From assembly GCF_004330295.1 (NCBI RefSeq), contig NZ_SJOJ01000033.1, forward strand, positions 1 through 62,606: DNA of 62,606 nucleotides, read 5' to 3'. Origin of the DNA: Rahnella victoriana. Lineage in GTDB: Bacteria; Pseudomonadota; Gammaproteobacteria; Enterobacterales; Enterobacteriaceae. Position 1 is the stretch's first letter. Each line of letters starts with the position of its first letter. Below, piece after piece: positions 10,320-17,650 of the stretch. The position numbers and the translations under genes are program-made. Below the pieces are notes generated by a model. That model ran no database searches. It was not told where the DNA came from and worked only from the letters and a program-made list of their open reading frames with translations.

Positions 10320-10634
10320 ATGTCAATTCAAGGCATTGAGAGCGTTTTACAGCAGATGCAGGCCACAGCCATCCAGGCTGGCGCTGCACCCAAGACCGAT
10401 ACCGCCTCTGAAGCCGGTTTTGCCAGCGAATTAAAAGCGGCATTAGGTAAGATCAGTGAGACGCAAAACAACGCAAAACTGGAATCTGAAAAACTGGAGA
10501 TGGGCGTTCCCGGCGTCAGCCTGAACGATGTGATGGTCGATCTGCAAAAATCCTCAATTTCACTGCAACTCGGTGTGCAGGTCCGCAACAAGCTGGTGAC
10601 GGCGTATCAGGATGTGATGAACATGTCCGTGTAA
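10320..10634 (+). CDS. fliE: FliE hook-basal body adaptor
   Basis: Rod-proximal protein joining the MS ring and export gate to the rod. The product has 104 residues starting MSIQGIESVLQQMQ, preceded by GGAGAAAGC as ribosome binding site. The C-terminal block VSLNDVMVDLQKSSISLQLG, followed by VQVRNKLVTAYQDVMNMSV, is diagnostic. The frame is open 19 codons upstream without a better site. It is the single gene divergent from fliF, as in E. coli. Confidence 0.97.
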   Translation: MSIQGIESVLQQMQATAIQAGAAPKTDTASEAGFASELKAALGKISETQNNAKLESEKLEMGVPGVSLNDVMVDLQKSSISLQLGVQVRNKLVTAYQDVMNMSV

Positions 10635-10756
10635 CGAAGAACGACGGATTTCAAAATAAATGTTACCGGTGTCACAAAATTGTCCTTTGCATGTGCAGGT
10701 TTATTTGCCAGAATCGCAAAAAAAATCGCTTCACCTGCATAAAGCACCTGCACAAA

Positions 10757-11662
10757 ATGATAATCCGTCCTCCACGTCACTGGTTCTTGCGTTTGTTCGC
10801 CTGGCATGGCTCTGTGCTGCCCAGCATTCTGTTCCGTCTCAGCCTCAATTTACTGATGTCACTTGCCGCCATTCTCAGCCTTCCCTGGTATGAGACGCTG
10901 GGCGTTAAGCTGACGCTCGCGCCTTTCAGCCTGCTCGGTGTGTCTATCGCGATCTTCCTTGGCTTTCGTAACAGTGTGGCCTATTCGCGCTACACCGAAG
11001 CGCGGCAGTTGTGGGGCGGGTTGCTGATTGCCTGCCGTACCTTGCAAAGTCAGGTGATGGCCGTGTGTCCGGGCGAAGCGCAGCGGGTGACGACCTTACT
11101 GCTGGCGTTTTGTTACAGCCTTAAACATCAGTTGCGGCACAGCGATCCGCGTCCGGATCTGGAGCGTCTGCTGGGCGAAGATGCGGAAGATATTCTTTCG
11201 CGCCGCGCACCGACCAACATGGTGCAGTTGCGGCTGTCACAATGGCTGGCGGAAAAACGCCGGACGGGGGAGTTGTCGGATATCGTTTATACCCATATGG
11301 ACACGACGTTATTGCAGCTTTCGCAGGTGGTGGGCGGTTGCGAGCGAATTGTCAGTATGCCGATCCCGTTTGCCTACGGGCTGTTGCTGCACCGCACGGT
11401 ATACCTGTTTTGCAGCCTGCTGCCGTTTGCGCTGGTGGTGGATTTGCATTACATGACATTGCTGGTGTCCGGCTTTATTTCCTATAGTTTTCTGTCACTT
11501 GATACGCTGGCGGAAGAACTGGAAATGCCGTTCGGTTATGCCAATAACCATTTGCCCATGGATGCCATGTGCACCAATATCGAAATCAATCTGCGCGAGA
11601 TGAACAACCAGACACACCTGCCGGATACGCCGATGCCGGATCCGTATTTCCGTCTGACGTAA
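10757..11662 (+). CDS. yneE: YneE-type bestrophin/UPF0187 family membrane protein
   Basis: Member of the bacterial bestrophin-like family, whose studied homologues form ion channels. The E. coli relative YneE has no firm physiological role. Starting at MIIRPPRHW gives 301 residues, matching the YneE length. Recognisable blocks are FAWHGSVLPSILFRLSLNLL, LAPFSLLGVSIAIFLGFRNS, CERIVSMPIPFAYGLLLHRT, LPFALVVDLHYMTLLVSGFI and DTLAEELEMPFGYANNHLPM. At least four hydrophobic segments are visible, two near the N-terminus and two near residues 215-255. No clear ribosome binding site precedes this ATG. Confidence 0.88.
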   Translation: MIIRPPRHWFLRLFAWHGSVLPSILFRLSLNLLMSLAAILSLPWYETLGVKLTLAPFSLLGVSIAIFLGFRNSVAYSRYTEARQLWGGLLIACRTLQSQVMAVCPGEAQRVTTLLLAFCYSLKHQLRHSDPRPDLERLLGEDAEDILSRRAPTNMVQLRLSQWLAEKRRTGELSDIVYTHMDTTLLQLSQVVGGCERIVSMPIPFAYGLLLHRTVYLFCSLLPFALVVDLHYMTLLVSGFISYSFLSLDTLAEELEMPFGYANNHLPMDAMCTNIEINLREMNNQTHLPDTPMPDPYFRLT

Positions 11663-11807
11663 GTGTGATCCTCTGCACGGTTTGAGGAATTTTTGCGCGC
11701 ACTGATGGCAATATTCCTAAGCTTCACGAGACTGTCATAATATCGAAACAAAAGTGAAATAACCTGTTCGGGCAAAGACAACTTCCGTCCGTTATCACGA
11801 GGTATGT

Positions 11808-12047
11808 ATGTCAGTCATTCAGGCCAAATCCTTGCACGAAGCCGAAGACCTGCTGAATTCCGGTATGGTAAAAAAAGTAGAACTGGCTTTTAGTATTAAC
11901 AGTGATGAGTTTTTTAAGCTTGCGCTGGAGTGTGGTGACCGGGGTGCGAAAATCACCAAGGGGAAAGAGTTCTTTATGATCACACTGAAAAAATGGGTTA
12001 TTCCGTCGAATGACCTCTCTGCTACAAAAAGTAACGTACTGATGTAA
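11808..12047 (+). CDS. Small protein of unknown function (79 aa)
   Basis: I do not recognise this protein. It has 79 residues, is mixed alpha/beta in character and soluble, beginning MSVIQAKSLHEAEDLLNSGM and containing a central ECGDRGAKITKGKEFFMITL stretch. A GAGG ribosome binding site (in cacgaggtatgt) is well placed before the ATG. The reading frame has ordinary codon use. It stands alone, with about 145 bases upstream to yneE and a large hairpin just downstream at 12060-12095. It is probably a real gene, given its start signals and length, but its function cannot be stated. Confidence 0.6.
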   Translation: MSVIQAKSLHEAEDLLNSGMVKKVELAFSINSDEFFKLALECGDRGAKITKGKEFFMITLKKWVIPSNDLSATKSNVLM

Positions 12048-12059
12048 CGGCTTTTTGCA

Positions 12060-12095
12060 TCTCCATAACCCTGTCACAGGGCAGCGTTATGGAGA
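12060..12095 (+). other. Two-tier inverted repeat (hairpin)
   Basis: TCTCCATAAC (12060-12069) and GTTATGGAGA (12086-12095) form a perfect 10-base stem. Inside it CCTG and CAGG (12070-12080) form a second small stem. It lies between the convergent 79-aa ORF and the GNAT gene. No U-tract follows on either side, so a simple intrinsic terminator is not obvious. It could be a transcription barrier or an RNA processing structure. Confidence 0.6.
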
Positions 12096-12129
12096 TATCC
12101 GCCTCACGCCTCCGGGCGCTTTTCTCCGG

Positions 12130-12594
12130 TTATTTCACCGATTTCATCATATAGACACTCAGGGGATCCGGCGACTGCTGGTAATCACCGAACGCCTGCG
12201 TGCGGGAATAGCCCAGCTTTTCGTACAGCGTGATGGCTTTTTCCTGAAAAACGCCGGTTTCCAGAAACAGCTCGTTGTGTCCTAAGGCTTTCAGTTTCTT
12301 TTCCATTGCCTCGATCAGCAGGGATGCGATACCTTGCCCGCGAAACACCGGGTTCACGTAAACCCGTTTCATTTCAGCTATTCCCTGCCGGGTAATATAC
12401 AGACAGGCGCAACCGGCCCAGTCGTCATCCACCCTTGCCATAAAACAGGTGATCTCCCCTTCATCCAGTTCAGTGATATTAATCCCCTGAAACGATTCCG
12501 GCGGATAAAGAGGGTATTGATAAGCATCCAGCTCTGCAATAAGTCGGGTTAAATGCGGGTGGGTGGCATCGGTTTCAAAAATCTGGGCACTCAC
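12130..12594 (-). CDS. GNAT family N-acetyltransferase
   Basis: Acetyl-CoA-dependent N-acetyltransferase of unknown substrate. A GTG start at SAQIFETDATHPHL gives 154 residues, and the frame is open 21 codons further. The GNAT fold is evident from the beta4/alpha3 acetyl-CoA loop: MKRVYVNPVFRGQGIASLLI carries the R/Q-x-x-G-x-G/A signature (RGQGIA). The later NELFLETGVFQEKAITLYEK and LGYSR complete it. The C-terminus YMMKSVK is typical of the YsnE/PaiA-like single-domain enzymes. It stands alone between small unknown genes; no partner suggests the substrate. Confidence 0.82.
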   Translation of the reverse strand: MSAQIFETDATHPHLTRLIAELDAYQYPLYPPESFQGINITELDEGEITCFMARVDDDWAGCACLYITRQGIAEMKRVYVNPVFRGQGIASLLIEAMEKKLKALGHNELFLETGVFQEKAITLYEKLGYSRTQAFGDYQQSPDPLSVYMMKSVK

Positions 12595-12924
12595 AGCGTG
12601 GGCTCTCAATGCAACAAAATGGACATGTATTCTTAACCGAAATTGGGCCGAAAACAAGGCATTGCGGCGTGACGGAAGCCCCGGAAAGCCTTGCAGAGGT
12701 AAGAAGAGTGTAAAAATTAATTATGTTCGCCGAACGTCTGTCAGAGTTGTCTGAATTTTACCTTGTTGCAGCAATTTATACGTTATCCCTCTTTCTTTTC
12801 TTTAACATTCATTCAAAGTGGTGAAGGATACAATGAAGTCACTTACCGTGATTAATGAAAAAGTTAGGATCGTGAATGAGGTAAAGGAAGTTAATTATAA
12901 GATCATGATTGAAAGGATAAAATT

Positions 12925-13098
12925 ATGGCAGTCTATCCTGTTGGCGTTTTTGTCACGCTTACTTTTACACCAGGTTTGTTCGAAGTTATCGCTGTACTGG
13001 ATGAGGTTAAACCAGTGCAATATCAGGTCATTAATGTGGAAACGGGAAATGTGATCAGGGTGAACGAGCATTTTATCCGTGGCATTGTGAAACCCTGA
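12925..13098 (+). CDS. Small protein of unknown function (57 aa)
   Basis: A 57-residue reading frame beginning MAVYPVGVFVTLTFTPGLFE and ending HFIRGIVKP. An AAAGGATAAA ribosome binding site stands about 8 bases before the ATG. The sequence alternates hydrophobic and polar residues and looks like an all-beta, SH3-like small barrel. Its layout recalls the 89-aa protein at 13503, which also opens with a GVFV/GDRVKL-type strand, but I claim no homology. A strong terminator follows at 13134, which supports a separate transcription unit. Function unknown. Confidence 0.55.
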   Translation: MAVYPVGVFVTLTFTPGLFEVIAVLDEVKPVQYQVINVETGNVIRVNEHFIRGIVKP

Positions 13099-13133
13099 TG
13101 CTCTGCGTATCAATGTAAATGGCTTGCGCATCG

Positions 13134-13173
13134 GGCCGGGTAAACACGGGGTGTTTGCCCGGCCTTCTTGTTT
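13134..13173 (+). terminator. Strong intrinsic terminator after the 57-aa gene
   Basis: GGCCGGG (13134-13140) pairs with CCCGGCC (13158-13164). AAACAC (13142-13147) pairs with GTGTTT (13151-13156) in the same arm. The run TTCTTGTTT follows. It reaches the stop codon of the convergent 66-aa gene and may serve both strands. Confidence 0.8.
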
Positions 13174-13372
13174 AGTCCGGCATCAGGCTGTTGAAGTCTT
13201 CTTCATACAAATCGCGACACGCTTGCATAAATTCCGGGTACCCCAGCTCTGAGGTCTGGACTTCACGGCCCAGCCGCTTTTCTAAATCCTCGTGAAACCA
13301 CTCAAATTCACCATGCAGAATGCCGGTAAATCCGGTCAGGATGATGCACTGTTGTGGCGTTAATTTTTTCAC
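13172..13372 (-). CDS. Small protein, phage-type hypothetical (66 aa)
   Basis: A 66-residue protein with a GTG start preceded by a GAGGA ribosome binding site. The pattern LTPQQCIILTGFTGILHGEF, then EDLEKRLGREVQTSEL and EEDFNSL resembles small phage-encoded hypothetical proteins (the group I recall as DUF7736), which share an xTGxLxGxF opening and a KxxGRxVxTxE centre. No function is known to me for that group. No phage genes surround it here, so it may be a domesticated leftover. Family assignment is from memory and tentative. Confidence 0.6.
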   Translation of the reverse strand: MKKLTPQQCIILTGFTGILHGEFEWFHEDLEKRLGREVQTSELGYPEFMQACRDLYEEDFNSLMPD

Positions 13373-13502
13373 GGCGGGTCCTCGTTAATCTGTTTTTGAA
13401 AAATAATGCGCAAAGAGAGAAGTGCTTCACGCCGGTATGCGGCAGGACGCGACAACTTATTCTATCCTCTAATGAATCTCACTGGAAAACAAGGAGTCAC
13501 AT

Positions 13503-13772
13503 ATGGATCAGGATCTGTTCGAACAGGCACCTCTGCCGTTGCTCACCCGCTTTCAGGTCGGCGACCGTGTCAAATTGCTGACGTTTCCGGTGGGTGTGCA
13601 TCCGGCCAGTTACCAGCTTGATGTGGCCATCACCCGGATCCAGGACGGCGAGTTTGAAGGGGAAATCGTGCGCATCGCGCCGCTGGGAAGACTGGGCCAT
13701 CACGAGGCGCATTTCACGATAGGGGGAACGGTGGCGTTCTTCGCCCGCAATATTCAGGGCATGGCCGCCTGA
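13503..13772 (+). CDS. Small protein of unknown function (89 aa)
   Basis: An 89-residue protein with an excellent start (AAGGAGTCACAT before ATG). It begins MDQDLFEQAPLPLLTRFQVG and has beta-rich segments (GDRVKLLTFPVG, YQLDVAITRIQDGEFEGEIV). The tail reads TIGGTVAFFARNIQGMAA. The GDRV...G pattern suggests a small KOW/SH3-like barrel; that is inference only. It ends just before a bidirectional terminator. I do not recognise a named family. Confidence 0.65.
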   Translation: MDQDLFEQAPLPLLTRFQVGDRVKLLTFPVGVHPASYQLDVAITRIQDGEFEGEIVRIAPLGRLGHHEAHFTIGGTVAFFARNIQGMAA

Positions 13773-13795
13773 ACCATTTGCCGGTGACAGAAAGC

Positions 13796-13822
13796 AAAAA
13801 CCCCGCAACAAGGGCGGGGTTA
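13796..13822. terminator. Bidirectional intrinsic terminator
   Basis: CCCCGC (13801-13806) pairs with GCGGGG (13814-13819) across a 7-base loop. AAAAA precedes it (13796-13800), giving a U-run for the leftward gene at 13846, and TTAAAT follows for the rightward gene at 13503. Confidence 0.78.
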
Positions 13823-13845
13823 AATGGCTTTGAAACACCATCTGG

Positions 13846-14121
13846 TTACATCAGGGGTTTAACATGTTTCGTCAGCGCCTGGGTGGTCAGTTCGTCGGCT
13901 TTTATTTTGGAACAATTTCCACAATAGCCCACGAGATACCAGTTACCGTCTGCGCCTTTTTCCGGATTCACTTTGTAACGTTCGTTACGCTTACCATAAA
14001 ACTCGCGTTCTGCGTTCTGTGCTGCCTCTTCCCAAAAGCACAACGAAAACTGATGTTGCTGATCAACATGCCGTTGTCCGTTGCGACTTCCACCTACCAG
14101 TAAATAATGATACTCAGACAT
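13846..14121 (-). CDS. Protein of unknown function (91 aa)
   Basis: A 91-residue protein starting MSEYHYLLVGGSRNGQRHVD, with GGAGGA six bases before the ATG. The N-terminal YHYLLVGGSRNGQ pattern, central YGKRNERYKVNPEKGADGNW and late VGYCGNCSKIKADEL (a CxxC pair, possibly a metal site) are the main features. I do not recognise the family. The frame remains open 43 codons upstream without good initiation signals, so the shorter form is chosen. It is convergent with the 89-aa gene across a shared terminator. Confidence 0.7.
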   Translation of the reverse strand: MSEYHYLLVGGSRNGQRHVDQQHQFSLCFWEEAAQNAEREFYGKRNERYKVNPEKGADGNWYLVGYCGNCSKIKADELTTQALTKHVKPLM

Positions 14122-14358
14122 GCATCCTCCTTTTCCCAATACGGGCAATGTTCCTGACAACAAGTGTAAAACTCGTTTCACCTGGAAAGCACATTCGAAA
14201 GACTGCAAAAGAAAGACAACAAAGGCCGGGCTGAATGATGCCCATGGCAAAATTCTTATTTCTCTAAAATTATAGAGTACGATCGGTTCTGGGTATGTAT
14301 ATTCGGAAAATTTGTGATAACTGTCACTCTTTATTTTTTGGCGACTGTGATGTGCGTC

Positions 14359-14814
14359 TTATAACAGATTGAGCTGTTGTGCGTCATCCGGTTCTGTACC
14401 GGTTTTTTTCTTAGGTTTTCGCACTTTAGCCGCCGGTGCCGGGCGTTGCATTTCCTGATGCAGCCAGTGCAAAATCACTTCTGCCACGTAGTCCTGCTGC
14501 ACCTGTGTCATGGCGGTGTGCGCCGCAATCTTGTGCCATTTTTCCAGACAGCCACGGCAACAGGTGGCGGTCGCGTGCTGGGCGATAAACACCGGATGGC
14601 CGCGCATCGGCGTCTGTTTGCCGTCATTTGCTGGTTCAGCCGGGGCGAGGCGGGCGGCAATAAAATCAGCGGCATGCTGAGTCACCGCATCCGGCCCTTT
14701 ATCCTGACAATAGGCATATTCTTTTGCGCCGAGATGAAAACGCTGGCGAAAGGGTGACGCGGCCAGACGCTGAAAAACGGTATCGATAGAATTTGGGGCA
14801 GGGCTGGAAGGCAT
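14359..14814 (-). CDS. DUF4186 domain protein
   Basis: Single-domain protein of the DUF4186 family, 151 residues. Diagnostic blocks are SPFRQRFHLGAKEYAYCQDK, TQHAADFIAARLAPAEPAND and GHPVFIAQHATATCCRGCLE. Two histidines and the CCxxC cluster suggest a metal-binding site. Function is unknown to me. The lysine-rich tail (KVRKPKKKTGTEP) is variable. It stands alone and is leftward-facing; the 14122-14358 spacer to the next gene holds nothing I can assign. Confidence 0.8.
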   Translation of the reverse strand: MPSSPAPNSIDTVFQRLAASPFRQRFHLGAKEYAYCQDKGPDAVTQHAADFIAARLAPAEPANDGKQTPMRGHPVFIAQHATATCCRGCLEKWHKIAAHTAMTQVQQDYVAEVILHWLHQEMQRPAPAAKVRKPKKKTGTEPDDAQQLNLL

Positions 14815-14943
14815 AGTGGTCGTGTCCGTTCACATTCTAGACGCAGAAATAGCGGCTTTACTCTCGTCAATTGTCGGCTTTAACGCCCGTCAGCCCGTGC
14901 TAGTCTGGCTTTACTGACGCTCTTACCCCAACAGGGATCCGCA

Positions 14944-15198
14944 ATGGCAGAAAAACATGTTATAGATTTGGTTATGTCGGTCAACAAGCACGCCGAAGAA
15001 ACTGCCATGCAACAGATGATGCTGCGCAATTTTATCATCGTGATGTGCCGCAGTATGACGGAAGAACAGAAGAATCAGGTGAGATGGCAGATGCGGCAGA
15101 TCCACCAGCTGACGGACGCCGAATACCGCAGCGGCGATATTGAAATACTGGAAAAAGCCCGGCGTGACGTTGAGGTGATGCTGGAACTGATCAATTAA
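14944..15198 (+). CDS. Small helical protein of unknown function (84 aa)
   Basis: An 84-residue, Met-rich and wholly helical-looking protein beginning MAEKHVIDLVMSVNKHAEET. An AGGGA ribosome binding site stands about 7 bases upstream. Charged heptad-like stretches (RSMTEEQKNQVRWQMRQIHQ, then IEILEKARRDVEVML) suggest a short coiled coil. No family is recognised. It is followed after 71 bases by yqaE on the same strand and may be co-transcribed with it. Confidence 0.6.
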   Translation: MAEKHVIDLVMSVNKHAEETAMQQMMLRNFIIVMCRSMTEEQKNQVRWQMRQIHQLTDAEYRSGDIEILEKARRDVEVMLELIN

Positions 15199-15269
15199 GG
15201 TTCATCTGATGTCCGCCGTCGTTGCGCCGTACTATCATTAACACAATGATAACCAAAGGGAGAATGACG

Positions 15270-15428
15270 ATGGGATTCTGGAGAGTATTGATTACCATTC
15301 TGGTACCACCATTAGGCGTACTGATCGGCAACGGTTTCGGTGGCGCATTTTTACTGAATATTATTCTGACACTTTGTGGGTATCTGCCTGGCCTGATCCA
15401 CGGCTTCTGGGTGCAGACGCGCAAATAA
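15270..15428 (+). CDS. yqaE: YqaE/Pmp3 family small membrane protein
   Basis: A 52-residue proteolipid-like membrane protein with two transmembrane helices. It is near-identical in layout to E. coli YqaE: MGFWRVLITILVPPLGVLIG, then the second helix LNIILTLCGYLPGLIHGFWV and a short QTRK tail. Pmp3 homologues are linked to membrane potential and salt or cold stress in yeast and plants; the bacterial role is unclear. Ribosome binding site AAAGGGAG. ATG at 15264 is an alternative start, but 15270 gives the exact E. coli length. Confidence 0.92.
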   Translation: MGFWRVLITILVPPLGVLIGNGFGGAFLLNIILTLCGYLPGLIHGFWVQTRK

Positions 15429-15443
15429 GCACAGCCCGAACGC

Positions 15444-15470
15444 AAAACCCGGTGATAGCCGGGTTTTTTT
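15444..15470 (+). terminator. Intrinsic terminator after yqaE
   Basis: AACCCGG and CCGGGTT form the stem around a short TGATAG loop, followed by a run of seven or more T. It faces the convergent ortT-like gene, and the A-run on its left could also serve the minus strand. Confidence 0.88.
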
Positions 15471-15493
15471 ATGCCCGGAAAGGGCGGTGTTGT

Positions 15494-15670
15494 TCAGAAA
15501 AGCGAGAAGAGCAGAACCACGGGCAGGCTCATCGGCCAGGTAAATCCGATAATGCCGGAGGTTAACAGTCTTATTTTAATCGTATCGCGGCTCACTAACA
15601 GGGTAACCAGCGCCGCGATGCCCAGCCCACCCCAATAAATCGTCTTAATTACTTCCCACCAAACGTGCAC
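15494..15670 (-). CDS. ortT: Orphan GhoT/OrtT-family membrane toxin
   Basis: A 58-residue hydrophobic protein from a GTG start with AGGGG upstream (a TTG two codons earlier is possible). The C-terminal GFTWPMSLPVVLLFSLF nearly equals the GhoT ending GITWPMSLPVALLFSLF. The preceding SRDTIKIRLL corresponds to SHEKTHIRLL, and OrtT ends similarly. These E. coli proteins are inner-membrane toxins that lower membrane potential and ATP. GhoT is paired with the antitoxin GhoS; OrtT is an orphan. No GhoS-like ORF lies nearby, so the orphan OrtT role fits better. The sequence comparison is from memory. Confidence 0.82.
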   Translation of the reverse strand: MHVWWEVIKTIYWGGLGIAALVTLLVSRDTIKIRLLTSGIIGFTWPMSLPVVLLFSLF

Positions 15671-15789
15671 AACCAACCCCTGACCATCAGATTATTCTTT
15701 GGCGCGTATGATATTCCGTTAACATCTGGTAATCAATTATTGTGTGATGTTACTCAAAGTTTTGTATTGTGGCATTTCGGCGGGAATTG

Positions 15790-16644
15790 TTATATCTCAT
15801 CGCTTGTGCTGGGTGCCGGCGCAGAAAGCGGGCGCAAATGCCCGCGGATGGCGGTCGGGGCGAATCCAAAACGTTTCCGGAAACGCTCGGCAAAACGTGA
15901 GCCACTTTCATAACCCACCTGATGCGCGATATGTGAAATCGCCAGATCGGTGCATTGCAACAACCGCAGGGCATGGGTCATCCGCACGTCAATCATCAGG
16001 TTTCGCAGTACACAATCTTCGGACGCCAGCCGTCTGCGCAGCATCACTTCATTCATCATCAGCTGTTCGGCGACTTCTGCGGCGGTAAAAGATTTATGCA
16101 AATTATTGATTAATAATTCACGCACGCGCTGGGTGACGCTCTCGCTGTGCTGCAGGGAATAGCGCACGCCAAGCTGGGATAACCAGAGTAATTGTTCAAG
16201 CATGCGATGGCGGGTAATGGGCGCGGGCAGGCCGTGATGCCAGAGGATGGCGCTGTGGGTATCGGTAAAACTTTGCTTAAATGCGCCGGGAATATGCGGG
16301 ATGACCTGAAAGTTATCAACGGTGATCAGCGGCGGGCTAAAGCCGGTGGCATGCAGCCCGGCGTCGCTCAGCAACTGGTGATCCCAGGCCATGATGGCGC
16401 AACTGAAAGGGCCGTTTTCAGACAAATGGTGCGTCAGGCTCAGCGTTTGTCCGCTATTAAGCACGAGCATTTCGCCAGCCTGCAGGGTGACCTGCTGTTC
16501 CTGGAAAGTAATTGAAAGGCTTCCATTCTGGACGAGAACCAATTGTGGCTTATCGATATAAACATCATGAATAAAAAGTTCACTATGCTGAATAAGCAGT
16601 GAAATGGTTCCTATCCCTGGCGTCACTTTTATTTTACGAACCAT
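15790..16644 (-). CDS. AraC family transcriptional regulator
   Basis: A 284-residue regulator. The N-terminal half is a cupin-like sensor (LVLVQNGSLSITFQEQQVTL, AGEMLVLNSGQTLSL). The C-terminal half has two helix-turn-helix motifs typical of AraC/XylS: FTAAEVAEQLMMNEVMLRRR, then LAISHIAHQVGYESGSRFAE and RFRKRFGFAPTAIRGH. The architecture resembles the GadX/AppY-like group of stress regulators, which is inference. The start ATG has a weak ribosome binding site; a TTG lies ten codons upstream. The gene is monocistronic next to the toxin gene; its targets are unknown. Confidence 0.88.
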   Translation of the reverse strand: MVRKIKVTPGIGTISLLIQHSELFIHDVYIDKPQLVLVQNGSLSITFQEQQVTLQAGEMLVLNSGQTLSLTHHLSENGPFSCAIMAWDHQLLSDAGLHATGFSPPLITVDNFQVIPHIPGAFKQSFTDTHSAILWHHGLPAPITRHRMLEQLLWLSQLGVRYSLQHSESVTQRVRELLINNLHKSFTAAEVAEQLMMNEVMLRRRLASEDCVLRNLMIDVRMTHALRLLQCTDLAISHIAHQVGYESGSRFAERFRKRFGFAPTAIRGHLRPLSAPAPSTSDEI

Positions 16645-16862
16645 GTTGATGATGCCCGAAAAAGACGACTGCAACGTGTTGTTTGCTGCCTGATATAAAA
16701 TTTCCCGCTTATGCTATTACAAACAGGTTGCCTGATAATACGCGTAAGTCACGGAAGAAGACAGAGAGAACCAGCCCTGGTAGCCAGATGCTCTCTGCCC
16801 CTGAAACCTTATATATGCACAAGAAATATTGAAAAAAAGTCTAACAAACAGAGTTTTAATAA

Positions 16863-17225
16863 TTATTGGCGATCACCAAAGGCAATCGAACGGAGGTCAA
16901 TTTTTCCGTAAGTCGTATTCACTTGTTGTTGTCGGGACGACTGACCAATCAGCTCGGTGAGTTTATTCATCCGCGTCTGTAATAACGTTTTAATGGTGTT
17001 CTCATTCTCCAGAATAATACGCAAATAGCGGCGGACATCATTCTGAATCATTATCGATGTCTGTTCTGACATCGGTAAACGGGTGGTAGCTTCTACTGCT
17101 TTCACGTAACTGACTTCGAGCTCAACCAGCTCATCCCATTTTTCTTCTTTCGCCAGCCGCAACATCTGCTCGCTTAAAGACAGGATCAGTTGATATTCAT
17201 TAACCAGAAACTGATGTTGATCCAT
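16863..17225 (-). CDS. fliT: FliT flagellar chaperone
   Basis: Export chaperone for FliD that also inhibits FlhDC. The product has 120 residues from MDQHQFLVNEYQLILSLSEQ. It is helical throughout, with the family patterns MLRLAKEEKWDELVELEVSY and NENTIKTLLQTRMNKLTELI. The gene starts 26 bases inside fliS, so translation is coupled. Roughly 190 bases without assignable features separate its end from the AraC gene. Confidence 0.93.
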   Translation of the reverse strand: MDQHQFLVNEYQLILSLSEQMLRLAKEEKWDELVELEVSYVKAVEATTRLPMSEQTSIMIQNDVRRYLRIILENENTIKTLLQTRMNKLTELIGQSSRQQQVNTTYGKIDLRSIAFGDRQ

Positions 17226-17637
17226 TATTTTGGTCCTGCGACGGGTGGTAGTTTGGGCCGATTTGCCGCCAGGCATCGGCGATGTTTTCAAGCAAGGCCA
17301 GCACCTCAGTGATGGCCTCTTGATCGTTGTGTAAATTGGCATGCAATAAACGACGGACCATATAGGCGTAGAGCGCCTCGAGGTTATCCACTAATTCAGG
17401 ATCGCCTTTCTCACGGCTCAGGCCCGCTTTTAATCCGCTGTCGATAATGTTGATCGCCATAGACAGGGATTTGCCTTTCTCAGCAATACTGCCCTGTTGG
17501 ATAAAAATACGTGCGCGGATCAGGGCGCTGCGCGCCCCGTCAAATAACATGGTCACCAGCTGATACGGAGAGGCGCTCATCACGCCACTCTCCAGGCCTA
17601 CCTGTGCGTAGGCGTCGGTTCCTTTAGGGTTATACAT
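17200..17637 (-). CDS. fliS: FliS flagellin export chaperone
   Basis: Cytoplasmic chaperone that binds the C-terminus of flagellin and keeps it unfolded for export. The product has 145 residues, slightly longer than E. coli FliS because of a polar tail (SQDQNNGSTSVSG). Diagnostic sequences are SPYQLVTMLFDGARSALIRA, IINIIDSGL-like ISMAINIIDSGLKAGL with the conserved helix, and LEALYAYMVRRLLHANLHND. It lies 13 bases after fliD and overlaps fliT. Confidence 0.96.
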   Translation of the reverse strand: MYNPKGTDAYAQVGLESGVMSASPYQLVTMLFDGARSALIRARIFIQQGSIAEKGKSLSMAINIIDSGLKAGLSREKGDPELVDNLEALYAYMVRRLLHANLHNDQEAITEVLALLENIADAWRQIGPNYHPSQDQNNGSTSVSG

Positions 17638-17650
17638 GGGCTTGCTATCC

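Noticed and set aside
12818-13054. 78-codon plus-strand frame before and through the 57-aa gene
   Set aside because: It overlaps the better-supported 57-aa gene in another frame and lacks a ribosome site. Only its first 30 codons have any protein character.
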